This document shows positions 1 to 8,646 of a stretch of 21,606 nucleotides of DNA, piece after piece. Position numbers and translations under genes: made by a program. The stretch's first letter is position 1. Each line of letters starts with the position of its first letter. The notes under the pieces were generated by a model. It was not told where the DNA came from and made no database searches. It worked only from the letters and a program-made list of their open reading frames with translations. The stretch spans positions 1 through 21,606 of the forward strand of contig CAMLFX010000052.1 of assembly GCA_946479435.1 (NCBI GenBank). The letters run 5' to 3'. The stretch is from an uncultured Sphingobacteriales bacterium. GTDB taxonomy: Bacteria > Bacteroidota > Bacteroidia > Chitinophagales > Chitinophagaceae.

Positions 1-2040
1 CTCGTTTGCCACCGCATGGGCAGGCATTTTGGCTGTTTTGCAGGCATCAAGCCAGATTGCCAATTGCTTGCGCGATAAATTGCTTGTAAACACAAGTTTT
101 TCAGGATGATATGCCAATTGTAAAGCTTCTATCGTGCCTGTTTTGTAGGGATAACCGATAACTACATAATTGGCTGCACTGGCTGTAGTAGTTGGTAAGG
201 AATCTGATATTGCAACTGTTGATTTACCAATTGTATATATGTGTTGCCGTTGCGCTTGTATATGCTCCCGCCAAGCATGCCATTGAATATGTGCCTGTTT
301 TACGCAATAATTGAACTGTATTGGATTGACTGAATCGTTAGTGAGCCGCGTATAGTATTTGTCATTGATCAGTTCTACATAGGAGGTGTGATTGATATTG
401 TATACCACTAATCTCTTTTGTTGACTCGCTTGATGTAATGGGATCAGTAATGAGGCTGTTAATATCGCTCCGGAAATAGATGCCATCCATATTGAATAGC
501 CTTTTCTGTGAATCAAGAATATTGCTATAGCGGCTATCTGTAGGTAAAGAAAGGTCAGATTGAAACCTGTGATATGCAGATATGATAATGAACGTGGATT
601 ATTCACCTGGAAGAAAACAACCAATTTATTGAATACCGATACTATGAATATAGTTACACTACCCAGCCATTGCGCAATGATACCTATTGGACTAAATACT
701 ATTATCAATATACCAGCTACCAATACTACACCCATAAACACGTACGCAGCAAGGTTAGCCACCACAAACCAAAGCGGGAATAGGTGGAAGTAATACATAA
801 CCAAGGGCGCTACCAGTAGTTCTGCAGCCAAACTTGCAGATATGGCCGCCCATGCACCTCTAAGCAATTTGTTTTTGGGAATTAGCAGATGATAAATGCG
901 GCTGTAAAAAAGTATAAGTGATAGTACTGCAAGAAATGACAGTTGGAAACCTATAGAATACAACCACATGGGCTCGATACATAACAGGATAAATGCTGTT
1001 GCAAAAAGCTGGTTAAGCGAATTAGGTTGTTTTTGTAAAGCAAAACCAACAGATAATATTGTGAACATAACAGCAGCACGCACTGCCGAAGGAGCAGCAC
1101 CTGCCATCAGCACATAGAACCATATTAGCGGCAATGCAAGCAGGTATTTTAGCCAATGATATTTTTTATTCTTGATGCATGCCAGTAAGAAGCTAATGAG
1201 GACGAAAAAGAAAGTAATGTGAGAACCGGATATGGCTATTATATGCACGATGCCTGTTTCTGAATAGGATTGGCGGGTTTCGTTATCAAGGTTTATCTCA
1301 TCGCCAATAAGCATGGCTTGCATCAGGCCCAGCGTTTTTCGATCGGGCAGGTATTTTGCCAACTGCTGCATGCAGTAATCATGTACTGTATTTATGAAAC
1401 TATTATTGTCGCTGGATTTACCAAGGAGCAATATTTTATTTGCAGGTATAAATTGTTGGTAATAGATATTATTTCGTGCGGCATACTGCGCATAGTCGAA
1501 CTCATAAGGATTGCCGGCATTCCTGATTGGCTGCCATTCGTCCCTTATTAAAATTGTATCCCCACGTTGATAGGTAAGTGAATCCTCGTTCTTATAAACA
1601 TATACAACTGCTTTGCCTTCTACTTCTATATTACTATTGCTATCAACTGCGTTCAGCAATTGCACAGGGATCTTATATGTTCTTGGTTTTTCTGCCGGTG
1701 TTTGTGTAATAAGCGCTATGAAGTATTTGCCTTTCCCTATATGCTTACCAAAGAAATCTTGTTGCTGAGTTACATCATTAGAAAAAGAAAGCAGCCAGCC
1801 AAAACACGCTAATGTTAAATGGAGCGCTATGAAGTAAAGCGCTTGAGTAAGAGCACTTCTGTTTTTAATAACTCCTGTAACGACACATATCAAAGCGGTG
1901 ATTACCCCAACAGTAATTACTACATTATTCTGAATTGCTGCAATACTATACAACGCTATGCCCGCGATAAGCGGCAACAGCAGCCTAAAGAAAGGTGCAG
2001 TTTCCCAGAAATATGTTTCTTTTAGCGGCCAGCGTTTCAT
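1..2040 (-). CDS. comEC: ComEC/Rec2-family DNA uptake channel (partial, C-terminus off the left edge)
   Basis: Reading the minus strand from the ATG at 2040 gives 680 codons with no stop up to base 1, so the 3' end is missing. ComEC is the inner-membrane channel that passes single-stranded DNA into the cytoplasm during natural transformation. The N-terminus has hydrophobic helices (residues about 16-80), then a soluble DUF4131/OB-like part (about 100-215). The competence domain follows: ETGIVHIIAISGSH (261-274) matches the family ISG-x-H motif, and GAAPSAVRAAVM (314-325) matches its G-PS-R-M signature. More membrane helices follow to about residue 535. From about 541 the chain is soluble, but where other ComEC proteins have a metallo-beta-lactamase start (a DVGQGD-like motif) this one reads VVYNINHTSYVEL, so that domain looks degenerate or absent. 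The start lies 30 bases after the TPR gene stop, so it is probably the last gene of the fadN-TPR-comEC operon. Confidence 0.9.
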   Translation of the reverse strand, partial: MKRWPLKETYFWETAPFFRLLLPLIAGIALYSIAAIQNNVVITVGVITALICVVTGVIKNRSALTQALYFIALHLTLACFGWLLSFSNDVTQQQDFFGKHIGKGKYFIALITQTPAEKPRTYKIPVQLLNAVDSNSNIEVEGKAVVYVYKNEDSLTYQRGDTILIRDEWQPIRNAGNPYEFDYAQYAARNNIYYQQFIPANKILLLGKSSDNNSFINTVHDYCMQQLAKYLPDRKTLGLMQAMLIGDEINLDNETRQSYSETGIVHIIAISGSHITFFFVLISFLLACIKNKKYHWLKYLLALPLIWFYVLMAGAAPSAVRAAVMFTILSVGFALQKQPNSLNQLFATAFILLCIEPMWLYSIGFQLSFLAVLSLILFYSRIYHLLIPKNKLLRGAWAAISASLAAELLVAPLVMYYFHLFPLWFVVANLAAYVFMGVVLVAGILIIVFSPIGIIAQWLGSVTIFIVSVFNKLVVFFQVNNPRSLSYLHITGFNLTFLYLQIAAIAIFLIHRKGYSIWMASISGAILTASLLIPLHQASQQKRLVVYNINHTSYVELINDKYYTRLTNDSVNPIQFNYCVKQAHIQWHAWREHIQAQRQHIYTIGKSTVAISDSLPTTTASAANYVVIGYPYKTGTIEALQLAYHPEKLVFTSNLSRKQLAIWLDACKTAKMPAHAVANE

Positions 2041-2070
2041 CCCGGCTTCAAAATAGCATTTATTGCACTA

Positions 2071-3891
2071 TCAGGGAAGTGCAGGTGTGCCAGATAATTC
2101 ATTGAGCCTTGTACGTGCTATTTGCACATAGGTGCTACCAGGATAGTCAATTATGAGTTGCTCATAAGATTTTTTTGCATCCTCATTCTGGTGCAGATAT
2201 GCTTGGTAAATTTCACCTGAACGAAATACAGCATCGTCGCCTAACACGTCTTTGCCAAACTTCTCCTGTATCTCTTTCAGGTAAGTAAGCGCCTTTGGAT
2301 ATTCTCTATGTTTCACAGCCAATTTCGCTTTCTGCATTAGTATATCATCTTTTAAGGGATGTTCCGGGAAGGCAGTCATAATACTGTCTAATAAGATTCC
2401 AGCCTCTTCATCTTTATTTTGAAACAGCAACAGATCGGCATGTGCGAACCTTCGGATGGGAACATAGTTACTGTCTTCTGTAATGTTCTCTGTTATCAAC
2501 ACAGATAAATACAAGGCATCGTTGGCTATCAGTTCAGATGTTGAGGCCTTTAGTACATTCAACTGATCCTGGGCCCATTCAAAATCGCCACGGTAATATG
2601 CCAGTTTAGCATTTCTGAAACGGGCTTCCTCACCCAAAACATCTTCTTTAAATGCTTTATCTACCTGACTGTATGTTAGTGAAGCGTCCCATACCTTACC
2701 TGCTAATATATAATAGTCGCCCAACTGCAATTTAGTTTCGCCGGTAAAGGCTTTAGGATTCCCCGGCTGGTCAATAACTCTCTTCAGCACTTCAATTGCC
2801 TGTTCGGCCTTATCGGCATAAATGGCAAGTAGCATGGCGTAATCACGTACTGTCTGGGTCACATAATAATGTGGATACATTTGCAGAAATTGCGCATACT
2901 CTTTTTCAAGTGTTGCAACCGTTTCTTTTTTATGAGCGGGGTCATCCTGCAATTGTCTGAACCGCACATTCAACATTTCGGCCAATGCAATACTGTAATA
3001 TGGCAGTGCATCTCCTTTATTAACTATAGCCTGGTAGGCTTTTATTGCATATTCATTCGCATTTTCTTTTGTTGCGTAACGTGCGAATTCCAGCAAGCGT
3101 TCGCCTTGTTCTTTATTACGGTCATCAAGTGCCTCTACTTGTATCAATGCGCCATCCCAATCATCCTTTTGTGTATATAACCAGGTAAGCAGTTCTGCAT
3201 AGTACGGGTTTTCAGGCTGATCATTTATTTTTTTTATCAGTGCCTTTTGTGCTTGTTGTTGCTTTTTAGGGTCAGATCCAAGTATCTCGAGCATGGTTGC
3301 TTTCGTATCTTCCAGGTGTGTATTTTGGCCGGGATTAGTTTCCAGCAAAGTATATATAGCCTTATCAATAGCACCTGATTTTGCATAAAGCCTCGCCAAC
3401 GGCCCACTATAGAAGTATGGGTTACGCAGCAGGTCCCTTGCACGCTCGTAAGTTTTAAGTATGTAGTCTTCCCTTTTCAATTTAGTAAAAGCGATAGCTA
3501 CCTGTTGTGTAAGTATGTCGTCGCCATTTAACATTTGCAGCGACTGATCATAATATTCTTCCGCTTTTTTAGTTTTTCCCTGGGCCTCAAAAACTTGACC
3601 CATGTCAATTATCAACAGGGGGTCGTGCGGACGTGCCTTTAACTGGCCTGCAACTAACTTCTCAGCAGTTTTAAACTCTTTACCTGCTATTAATGTGTTT
3701 AAAAACTCATTATAGATATCGACATCATTAGGTGTATTGCTCAATGCTTCAGCATAAGCATCGGCGGCTTTTTCATAATTTTTTTTCATGGCCCAATCCC
3801 TGGCCTGTGTTAGCGGGTCGGTTTGGGCAAATGTATTCCCTGTCACACCAATAACTAATGCAATAAAAACTAACCACCTTTTTACTTGCAT
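2071..3891 (-). CDS. Secreted/periplasmic tetratricopeptide-repeat protein
   Basis: The product is 606 residues. An N-terminal signal peptide (MQVKRWLVFIALVIG, probable cleavage after NTFAQ near residue 23) sends it out of the cytoplasm. The rest is almost entirely helical with TPR-like units: an N-terminal group near residues 25-130 (alternating A/Y/G positions, as in NYEKAADAYAEAL) and a C-terminal group near 500-600 resembling BamD/YbgF-type repeats (EYPKALTYLKEIQEKFG, DAKKSYEQLIIDYPGSTY). TPR proteins are scaffolds, so no catalytic role can be assigned. I chose the ATG at 3891 over an in-frame TTG at 3900, because the TTG overlaps the upstream stop and the ATG gives a normal signal peptide. 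The ATG is 5 bases after the stop of the FadN-like gene, so translational coupling is likely. A role in outer-membrane assembly is possible but not shown. Confidence 0.85.
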   Translation of the reverse strand: MQVKRWLVFIALVIGVTGNTFAQTDPLTQARDWAMKKNYEKAADAYAEALSNTPNDVDIYNEFLNTLIAGKEFKTAEKLVAGQLKARPHDPLLIIDMGQVFEAQGKTKKAEEYYDQSLQMLNGDDILTQQVAIAFTKLKREDYILKTYERARDLLRNPYFYSGPLARLYAKSGAIDKAIYTLLETNPGQNTHLEDTKATMLEILGSDPKKQQQAQKALIKKINDQPENPYYAELLTWLYTQKDDWDGALIQVEALDDRNKEQGERLLEFARYATKENANEYAIKAYQAIVNKGDALPYYSIALAEMLNVRFRQLQDDPAHKKETVATLEKEYAQFLQMYPHYYVTQTVRDYAMLLAIYADKAEQAIEVLKRVIDQPGNPKAFTGETKLQLGDYYILAGKVWDASLTYSQVDKAFKEDVLGEEARFRNAKLAYYRGDFEWAQDQLNVLKASTSELIANDALYLSVLITENITEDSNYVPIRRFAHADLLLFQNKDEEAGILLDSIMTAFPEHPLKDDILMQKAKLAVKHREYPKALTYLKEIQEKFGKDVLGDDAVFRSGEIYQAYLHQNEDAKKSYEQLIIDYPGSTYVQIARTRLNELSGTPALP

Positions 3892-3896
3892 AGTTA

Positions 3897-6344
3897 TCAA
3901 TTGCGCAAAGGTTTACCGGTTTGTAAAATGCTTTGTAAACGTTCCAGCGTTTTTCTTTGCCCGCAAAGGCTCAGGAAAGCTTCCCGTTCTATATCCAGCA
4001 AGTATTGTTCGCTTACCATGGTTGCCTGCGAAAGGTCGCCGCCACACATTACATACGCAAGTTTTTCAGCCAGAAATTTATCATAGTCGCTGATGTACTT
4101 ACCCCGCCACATAGCATGCAAGCCCGAAAGTAATCCACCTAATCCACCACGGCCTTGTACTTTAATATCATTACGCGGGGCAGGTTGTGTATAACCTAGT
4201 TCGTGCAGCGCAATCACTTTTCGTTTGGCATCTGCAATACGCCTGTCTGCATTTATAGAAATAGAGTCGTAGCCTTTTCGTAAAATAAAATTATCGAAAG
4301 CTTCATGTGCCGATGTGGAAACTTTTGCAGTACCTACGTTTATAAAGAGCTGTTGCAAATAATTGGTTTCAATATCTTCTTTTATGTTCCGGTCGGACGC
4401 ACGTACAGCCATTTCTTTTGTACCGCCTCCTCCAGGTATCAGGCCGACACCTAGCTCAACAAGACCTATGTAGCTTTCAGCAGCGGCTTGCACAGCATCG
4501 GCATGTAGGCACATTTCACAGCCCCCGCCCAAAGTCATACCATGTGGCGCTACTACTACCGGTATACTGCTATACCGTAATTTCATTGTAGTATTCTGAA
4601 ACTGGCGTATCGCAATATCAAGTTCTTCGTATTCCTGCTCTGCGGCCAACATAAATATGAGTCCAACATTTGCACCAGCGCTAAAATTGGCGCCTCCATT
4701 CGCTATTACTAATCCTTTATAGCTCTCTTCTGCTTTAGCAACCGACTTCTTTACCGCCTCCAATACCTCGCTGCCAATACTATTCATTTTAGTATTCCAA
4801 CGTAGTGCAACTACGTCATCGCCAATATCGTATAGCTTGCAAGCACTGTTCTGCCAAACAACTTTTTCATCCAGGTGTTCTAACAATATAAACTTGTGCG
4901 AACCGGGAATGGTTTTGTACCCACCTGTACGCTGATCGTAATATTTTCTTTCTCCACCTTCTGTTTTGTAAAATGTTTTGATGCCTTTGGCAAGCATTTC
5001 ATGTATCCACGGAGCTACCTCCACACTCGCTGCCTTCATTTGGTCCACTGTCTTTTGTACTCCTAGTGCATCCCAGCTTTCAAAAGCACCGATCTCCCAG
5101 CCAAAACCTGCTTTTAACGCATCGTCAATTTTATATAGTTCATCAGTTATTTCGGGTATGCGATTGCTCACATAAGCAAACAATAAATGGTGGAATAACC
5201 TGTAAAATTCACCGGCTTTATCCTGGCCGCTGTATAATGCCTTCAACCTTGTGGGCAGATCATCTATTTGTTTCGCTGCTTCCAATGTAGCAAAACGGGC
5301 TTTCTGCTTAGGCCCGTATTCCATTGTTTCCAGGTTTAGCGTCTGTATCTCTGATTTTGGTAAAATAACCTTATCCTCATCACCTCTAGATTCAGGTGAC
5401 ATTGTGAATGGCGCTTTTACTTTCTTATAGAAGCCTTGTCCCGTTTTATCGCCCAGCCATTTGTTCTCCACCATTTTTTGCAGGAATGGCGGCAGCTTGA
5501 AAATATCTTTTGCTTCATCATGAGGGGCATGCTCCGGCAGCGCTTGCGCCACATGCACTAAGGTATCCAGCCCTACCACATCACCAGTGCGGAATGTAGC
5601 AGATTTAGGCCTGCCCAATATTGGGCCAGTTAATGCATCCACTTCATCTACATTCAGGCCAAGCTGTTGCATAGCCTTAAAAACAGCCATAAAACCAAAA
5701 ACACCTACCCTGTTGGCTATGAATGCCGGAGTATCCTTGCATAGTACTGTTGTCTTACCGAGGAAGCGTTCACCATAATCCATGAGGAAGTCTATGACCT
5801 CAGGCTTAGTGTCGGGCGCTGGTATTATTTCTAATAGTTTTAAATAGCGCGGTGGGTTAAAGAAGTGAGTACCGCAAAAGTTTTGGCGAAAGTCATTACT
5901 CCTGCCTTCGCTCATTAAATGAATAAGTATACCTGATGTATTAGAAGTGATCAGTGTACCGGGCTTGCGGTACTGCTCTACTTTTTCAAATATCTGTTGC
6001 TTGATATCCAACCGCTCTATTACTACTTCCATGGTCCAGTCGCAATCAGCTATCAAGTGCAGGTCATCATTAAAATTGCCTGTTTTTATGCGGTTAACAA
6101 CCTCCTTAGTATATACAGCCGAAGGTTTGCTTTTTAAGGTTGCCTGTAAAGCCTCATTTACTATGCGGTTGCGCACTTGTTTGCTTTCAAGTGTTAACCC
6201 TTTTGCCTTTTCAGCATCGTTAGGTTCTTTAGGTGCGATATCTAATAATAATACCTGTACCCCAATACCTGCGAAATGTGCTGCGATGCGGCTGCCCATT
6301 ACACCACTACCCAATACAGCAACTTTACGGATAGACCTATTCAT
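3897..6344 (-). CDS. fadN: 3-hydroxyacyl-CoA dehydrogenase / enoyl-CoA hydratase, FadN-like
   Basis: This 815-residue bifunctional enzyme has the dehydrogenase domain first and the crotonase domain last, the order of Bacillus FadN and the reverse of E. coli FadB. The NAD-binding Rossmann motif is GSGVMG (12-17), SNTSG lies at 134-138, and the catalytic His is in HFFNP (160-164). KDTPAFIANRVG marks the C-terminal dehydrogenase domain. In the crotonase part, NGGANFSAGA (about residue 555) and MTLGGGCEM (about 605) form the oxyanion region, and GLVELGVGLIPGGGGT (about 630) carries the second catalytic Glu. Both crotonase glutamates and the dehydrogenase His appear intact, so hydration of trans-2-enoyl-CoA and oxidation of 3-hydroxyacyl-CoA in beta-oxidation are expected. 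The thiolase and acyl-CoA dehydrogenase genes that often accompany fadN are not next to it; the downstream genes are a TPR protein and comEC. The gene symbol is by similarity only. No clear -7 box was found upstream. Confidence 0.9.
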   Translation of the reverse strand: MNRSIRKVAVLGSGVMGSRIAAHFAGIGVQVLLLDIAPKEPNDAEKAKGLTLESKQVRNRIVNEALQATLKSKPSAVYTKEVVNRIKTGNFNDDLHLIADCDWTMEVVIERLDIKQQIFEKVEQYRKPGTLITSNTSGILIHLMSEGRSNDFRQNFCGTHFFNPPRYLKLLEIIPAPDTKPEVIDFLMDYGERFLGKTTVLCKDTPAFIANRVGVFGFMAVFKAMQQLGLNVDEVDALTGPILGRPKSATFRTGDVVGLDTLVHVAQALPEHAPHDEAKDIFKLPPFLQKMVENKWLGDKTGQGFYKKVKAPFTMSPESRGDEDKVILPKSEIQTLNLETMEYGPKQKARFATLEAAKQIDDLPTRLKALYSGQDKAGEFYRLFHHLLFAYVSNRIPEITDELYKIDDALKAGFGWEIGAFESWDALGVQKTVDQMKAASVEVAPWIHEMLAKGIKTFYKTEGGERKYYDQRTGGYKTIPGSHKFILLEHLDEKVVWQNSACKLYDIGDDVVALRWNTKMNSIGSEVLEAVKKSVAKAEESYKGLVIANGGANFSAGANVGLIFMLAAEQEYEELDIAIRQFQNTTMKLRYSSIPVVVAPHGMTLGGGCEMCLHADAVQAAAESYIGLVELGVGLIPGGGGTKEMAVRASDRNIKEDIETNYLQQLFINVGTAKVSTSAHEAFDNFILRKGYDSISINADRRIADAKRKVIALHELGYTQPAPRNDIKVQGRGGLGGLLSGLHAMWRGKYISDYDKFLAEKLAYVMCGGDLSQATMVSEQYLLDIEREAFLSLCGQRKTLERLQSILQTGKPLRN

Positions 6345-6434
6345 TTACGAGAATATTTTAAACAGACACAATTTAACTAAAAAACATGCAGCCCGGCTGA
6401 TGGTTTCATAAATCTTAACAATGGTGACATTTAC

Positions 6435-6442
6435 TATATTTG
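6435..6442 (+). promoter_or_regulatory. Bacteroidota -7 box for pheS
   Basis: TATATTTG matches TAnnTTTG exactly and ends 6 bases before the pheS ATG. It is followed by CGCC. No good -33 TTTG/TTG is visible at the usual 19-21 base distance. If used, the transcript would begin within a few bases of the start codon. Confidence 0.6.
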
Positions 6443-6448
6443 CGCCTT

Positions 6449-7477
6449 ATGCAGTCCTTACTGGAACAAATAAAAACGCACGAAGAAGAAATCAATGCTT
6501 TTAACCCTGCTAATGCCGCAGAGTTGGAAGCTTATCGTATAAAATACCTGGGCACAAAGGGCCTTGTGAAACAAGTATTTGGCGAAATGAAAAATGTGCC
6601 TGCCAACCAAAAGAAAGAAGCAGGGCAACTACTGAACGCTTTTAAGCAGCTTGCCGAAGCAAAACTGGAATCTTTTGCGCATTTAATGAATGGCAGCAGC
6701 GAAACAACACAAACAGGTGATATAAGCCTGCCGGGCAGTAACCTGCCATTAGGCACCCGCCACCCTTTGCGCATTACAGAAAATGAGATCGTTTCAATAT
6801 TCGAGAAGATAGGTTTTAGCGTAGCAACAGGACCGGAAATAGAAGATGACTGGCACAACTTCACTTCGCTGAATATGCCTGAACACCACCCTGCGCGCGA
6901 TATGCAGGATACTTTTTATGTATCTCAAAATCCTGATTGGGTATTGCGCACACATACTTCATCGGTACAGGCACATATTATGGAACATGGCAACCTGCCG
7001 GTAAGGGTTATTTGCCCCGGCCGGGTTTACCGCAACGAAACCATATCGGCACGCGCACATTGCTTTTTCCACCAGTGCGAAGGATTGTATATAGATAAAG
7101 ATGTATCATTTGCCGACCTGAAACAAACACTTTATCATTTCGTAACTGAGATGTTCGGTGCAGATACAAAAGTGCGGTTCAGGCCATCTTACTTCCCTTT
7201 TACAGAGCCTAGTGCTGAGATGGATATATCTTGTACTGTATGCGGAGGTAGCGGCTGTAGCCTTTGCAAGCATACGGGTTGGGTAGAAATACTAGGCTGT
7301 GGTATGGTGCATCCTAATATGTTACGCAATTTCAATATAGACCCTGAAGTTTATACCGGTTTTGCATTTGGTATGGGTGTAGAACGTATTACACAGATCA
7401 AATACCAGGTAAACGACCTTCGGCTATATTCGCAAAACGACGTGCGTTTTCTGAAACAGTTTCAATCTTTACCGTAG
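6449..7477 (+). CDS. pheS: Phenylalanyl-tRNA synthetase alpha subunit
   Basis: The 342-residue class II synthetase subunit joins PheT to charge tRNA-Phe with phenylalanine. The N-terminal coiled-coil arm (residues 1-90) contains the KYLGTKGLVKQVFGEM segment typical of PheS. The catalytic core has GPEIEDDWHNFTSLNMPEHHPARDMQDTF split by motifs, motif 2 around RVYRNETISARAHCFFHQCEG, and motif 3 as GFAFGMGVERITQIKY. A CxxC-x4-CxxC cluster (CTVCGGSGCSLC), seen in many bacterial PheS proteins, sits before EILGCGMVHPNML. I chose the ATG at 6449 over an in-frame TTG at 6440, because 6440 falls inside the -7 box. pheT is not adjacent. The SDR gene starts two bases after the stop, so the two are probably co-transcribed. 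Confidence 0.97.
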   Translation: MQSLLEQIKTHEEEINAFNPANAAELEAYRIKYLGTKGLVKQVFGEMKNVPANQKKEAGQLLNAFKQLAEAKLESFAHLMNGSSETTQTGDISLPGSNLPLGTRHPLRITENEIVSIFEKIGFSVATGPEIEDDWHNFTSLNMPEHHPARDMQDTFYVSQNPDWVLRTHTSSVQAHIMEHGNLPVRVICPGRVYRNETISARAHCFFHQCEGLYIDKDVSFADLKQTLYHFVTEMFGADTKVRFRPSYFPFTEPSAEMDISCTVCGGSGCSLCKHTGWVEILGCGMVHPNMLRNFNIDPEVYTGFAFGMGVERITQIKYQVNDLRLYSQNDVRFLKQFQSLP

Positions 7478-7479
7478 CT

Positions 7480-8457
7480 ATGATATTAGTTACCGGTGCA
7501 AGTGGTTTTGTTGGGCAGCATCTTGTAAAGATGCTATCGACAAAGCGACAACCAGTAAGGGCACTTTATAACAGCACCCTTCCCACTGCAGCATTATTAG
7601 CATTACCTGACATAACCTGGCAGCAGTGCGACCTGCTGGATATCTATGAAGTGGAGCAGGCAATGAATGGCGTGAAAGATGTGTATCATTGTGCGGGTAT
7701 CGTTTCCTTCAACCCCAAGGATAAGGAGCGTATAATGCACTTTAATATTGAAAGTACTGCGAACATTGTAAATGAGGCCTTGGTACAAGGCATCCGCAAA
7801 ATGGTATATGTAAGCTCGGTGGCGGCACTGGGCCGAAGCGAAGAAAAAAAAGATATTACTGAAGAGGAACAATGGGAGGAAAGTAAATACAATTCAGCCT
7901 ACGGGCAAAGCAAATATCTTGCGGAAAGTGAGGTATGGAGAGGCATGGCTGAAGGCCTGAACGCTGTTGTGGTTAACCCTTCCACTATACTAGGTGAAGG
8001 TGATTGGAATAAAGGATCTGCGCGGCTAATAAAAGTTGTATATAACGAATTCCCATTTTATACCAGCGGCGTAACAGGATGGGTAGATGTTGAAGATGTG
8101 GTTAATGCTATGTACCTGCTTATGCAAAGCGATATAAGTGAAGAACGATATATAGTAAGCGAAGGCAACCACTCATTCAGAAAGGTATTTACCATGATGG
8201 CTGCTGCTCTGAACCGCAAACCACCACATATTGCCGCCAGCAAATGGATGGCGGGGCTGGTATGGCGCTGGAATATGATAAGAAATGTGCTGTTTGGGCA
8301 GCAAATAACTGTAACCAAAGAAACAGCCGCTATCGCTAATAAACAGTCGCACTACAGCAACAGTAAGCTAAAAGCAGCATTACCACGCTTTAGCTACACC
8401 CCTTTGCAAGAGACTATTACGCGTATGGCAAAGGCATATATGGCTGAAAGGAGCTAA
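7480..8457 (+). CDS. NAD(P)-dependent epimerase/reductase, extended SDR family
   Basis: The protein is 325 residues with the nucleotide-binding motif TGASGFVG (5-12), followed by a DLLD acidic segment near residue 50 and YHCAGIVSF. The catalytic residues are visible: Ser in YVSSVAALG (about 112-113), Tyr141 and Lys145 in YGQSK. VVVNPSTILGEGDW is the usual post-catalytic segment. The best resemblance is to dihydroflavonol-4-reductase-like or nucleoside-diphosphate-sugar epimerase-like members, but the substrate cannot be read from the sequence. It starts two bases after the pheS stop, and the tight spacing suggests co-transcription and coupled translation. That link says nothing obvious about a shared role. 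Confidence 0.88.
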   Translation: MILVTGASGFVGQHLVKMLSTKRQPVRALYNSTLPTAALLALPDITWQQCDLLDIYEVEQAMNGVKDVYHCAGIVSFNPKDKERIMHFNIESTANIVNEALVQGIRKMVYVSSVAALGRSEEKKDITEEEQWEESKYNSAYGQSKYLAESEVWRGMAEGLNAVVVNPSTILGEGDWNKGSARLIKVVYNEFPFYTSGVTGWVDVEDVVNAMYLLMQSDISEERYIVSEGNHSFRKVFTMMAAALNRKPPHIAASKWMAGLVWRWNMIRNVLFGQQITVTKETAAIANKQSHYSNSKLKAALPRFSYTPLQETITRMAKAYMAERS

Positions 8458-8646
8458 AAATATTTTTTGGGGGTTATCGAAAACATTTGTAACGTTGCAA
8501 TAGAAGAACCTTATACGTTCTATCCTTTCGTTCAGTTTATCTGAATTTTCCCATTTCTATTTTAACGGACCCAATTAGTAGCAGAAAAGTATTACTTATA
8601 GTTTAATCCCGCTTAGCAGATAATAAAATCCTTTGCAACAGATAGC

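Noticed and set aside
560..793. Short plus-strand frames within 560-2025
   Set aside because: All lie opposite the continuous minus-strand ComEC frame and have no features of real proteins.
5947..6411. A 154-residue plus-strand frame opposite the 5' end of the FadN-like gene
   Set aside because: It is fully antisense to the NAD-binding domain, rich in Ser/Thr/Cys, and has no domain.
6440..6448. TTG start for pheS at 6440
   Set aside because: It overlaps the -7 box; the ATG at 6449 gives a normal PheS N-terminus.
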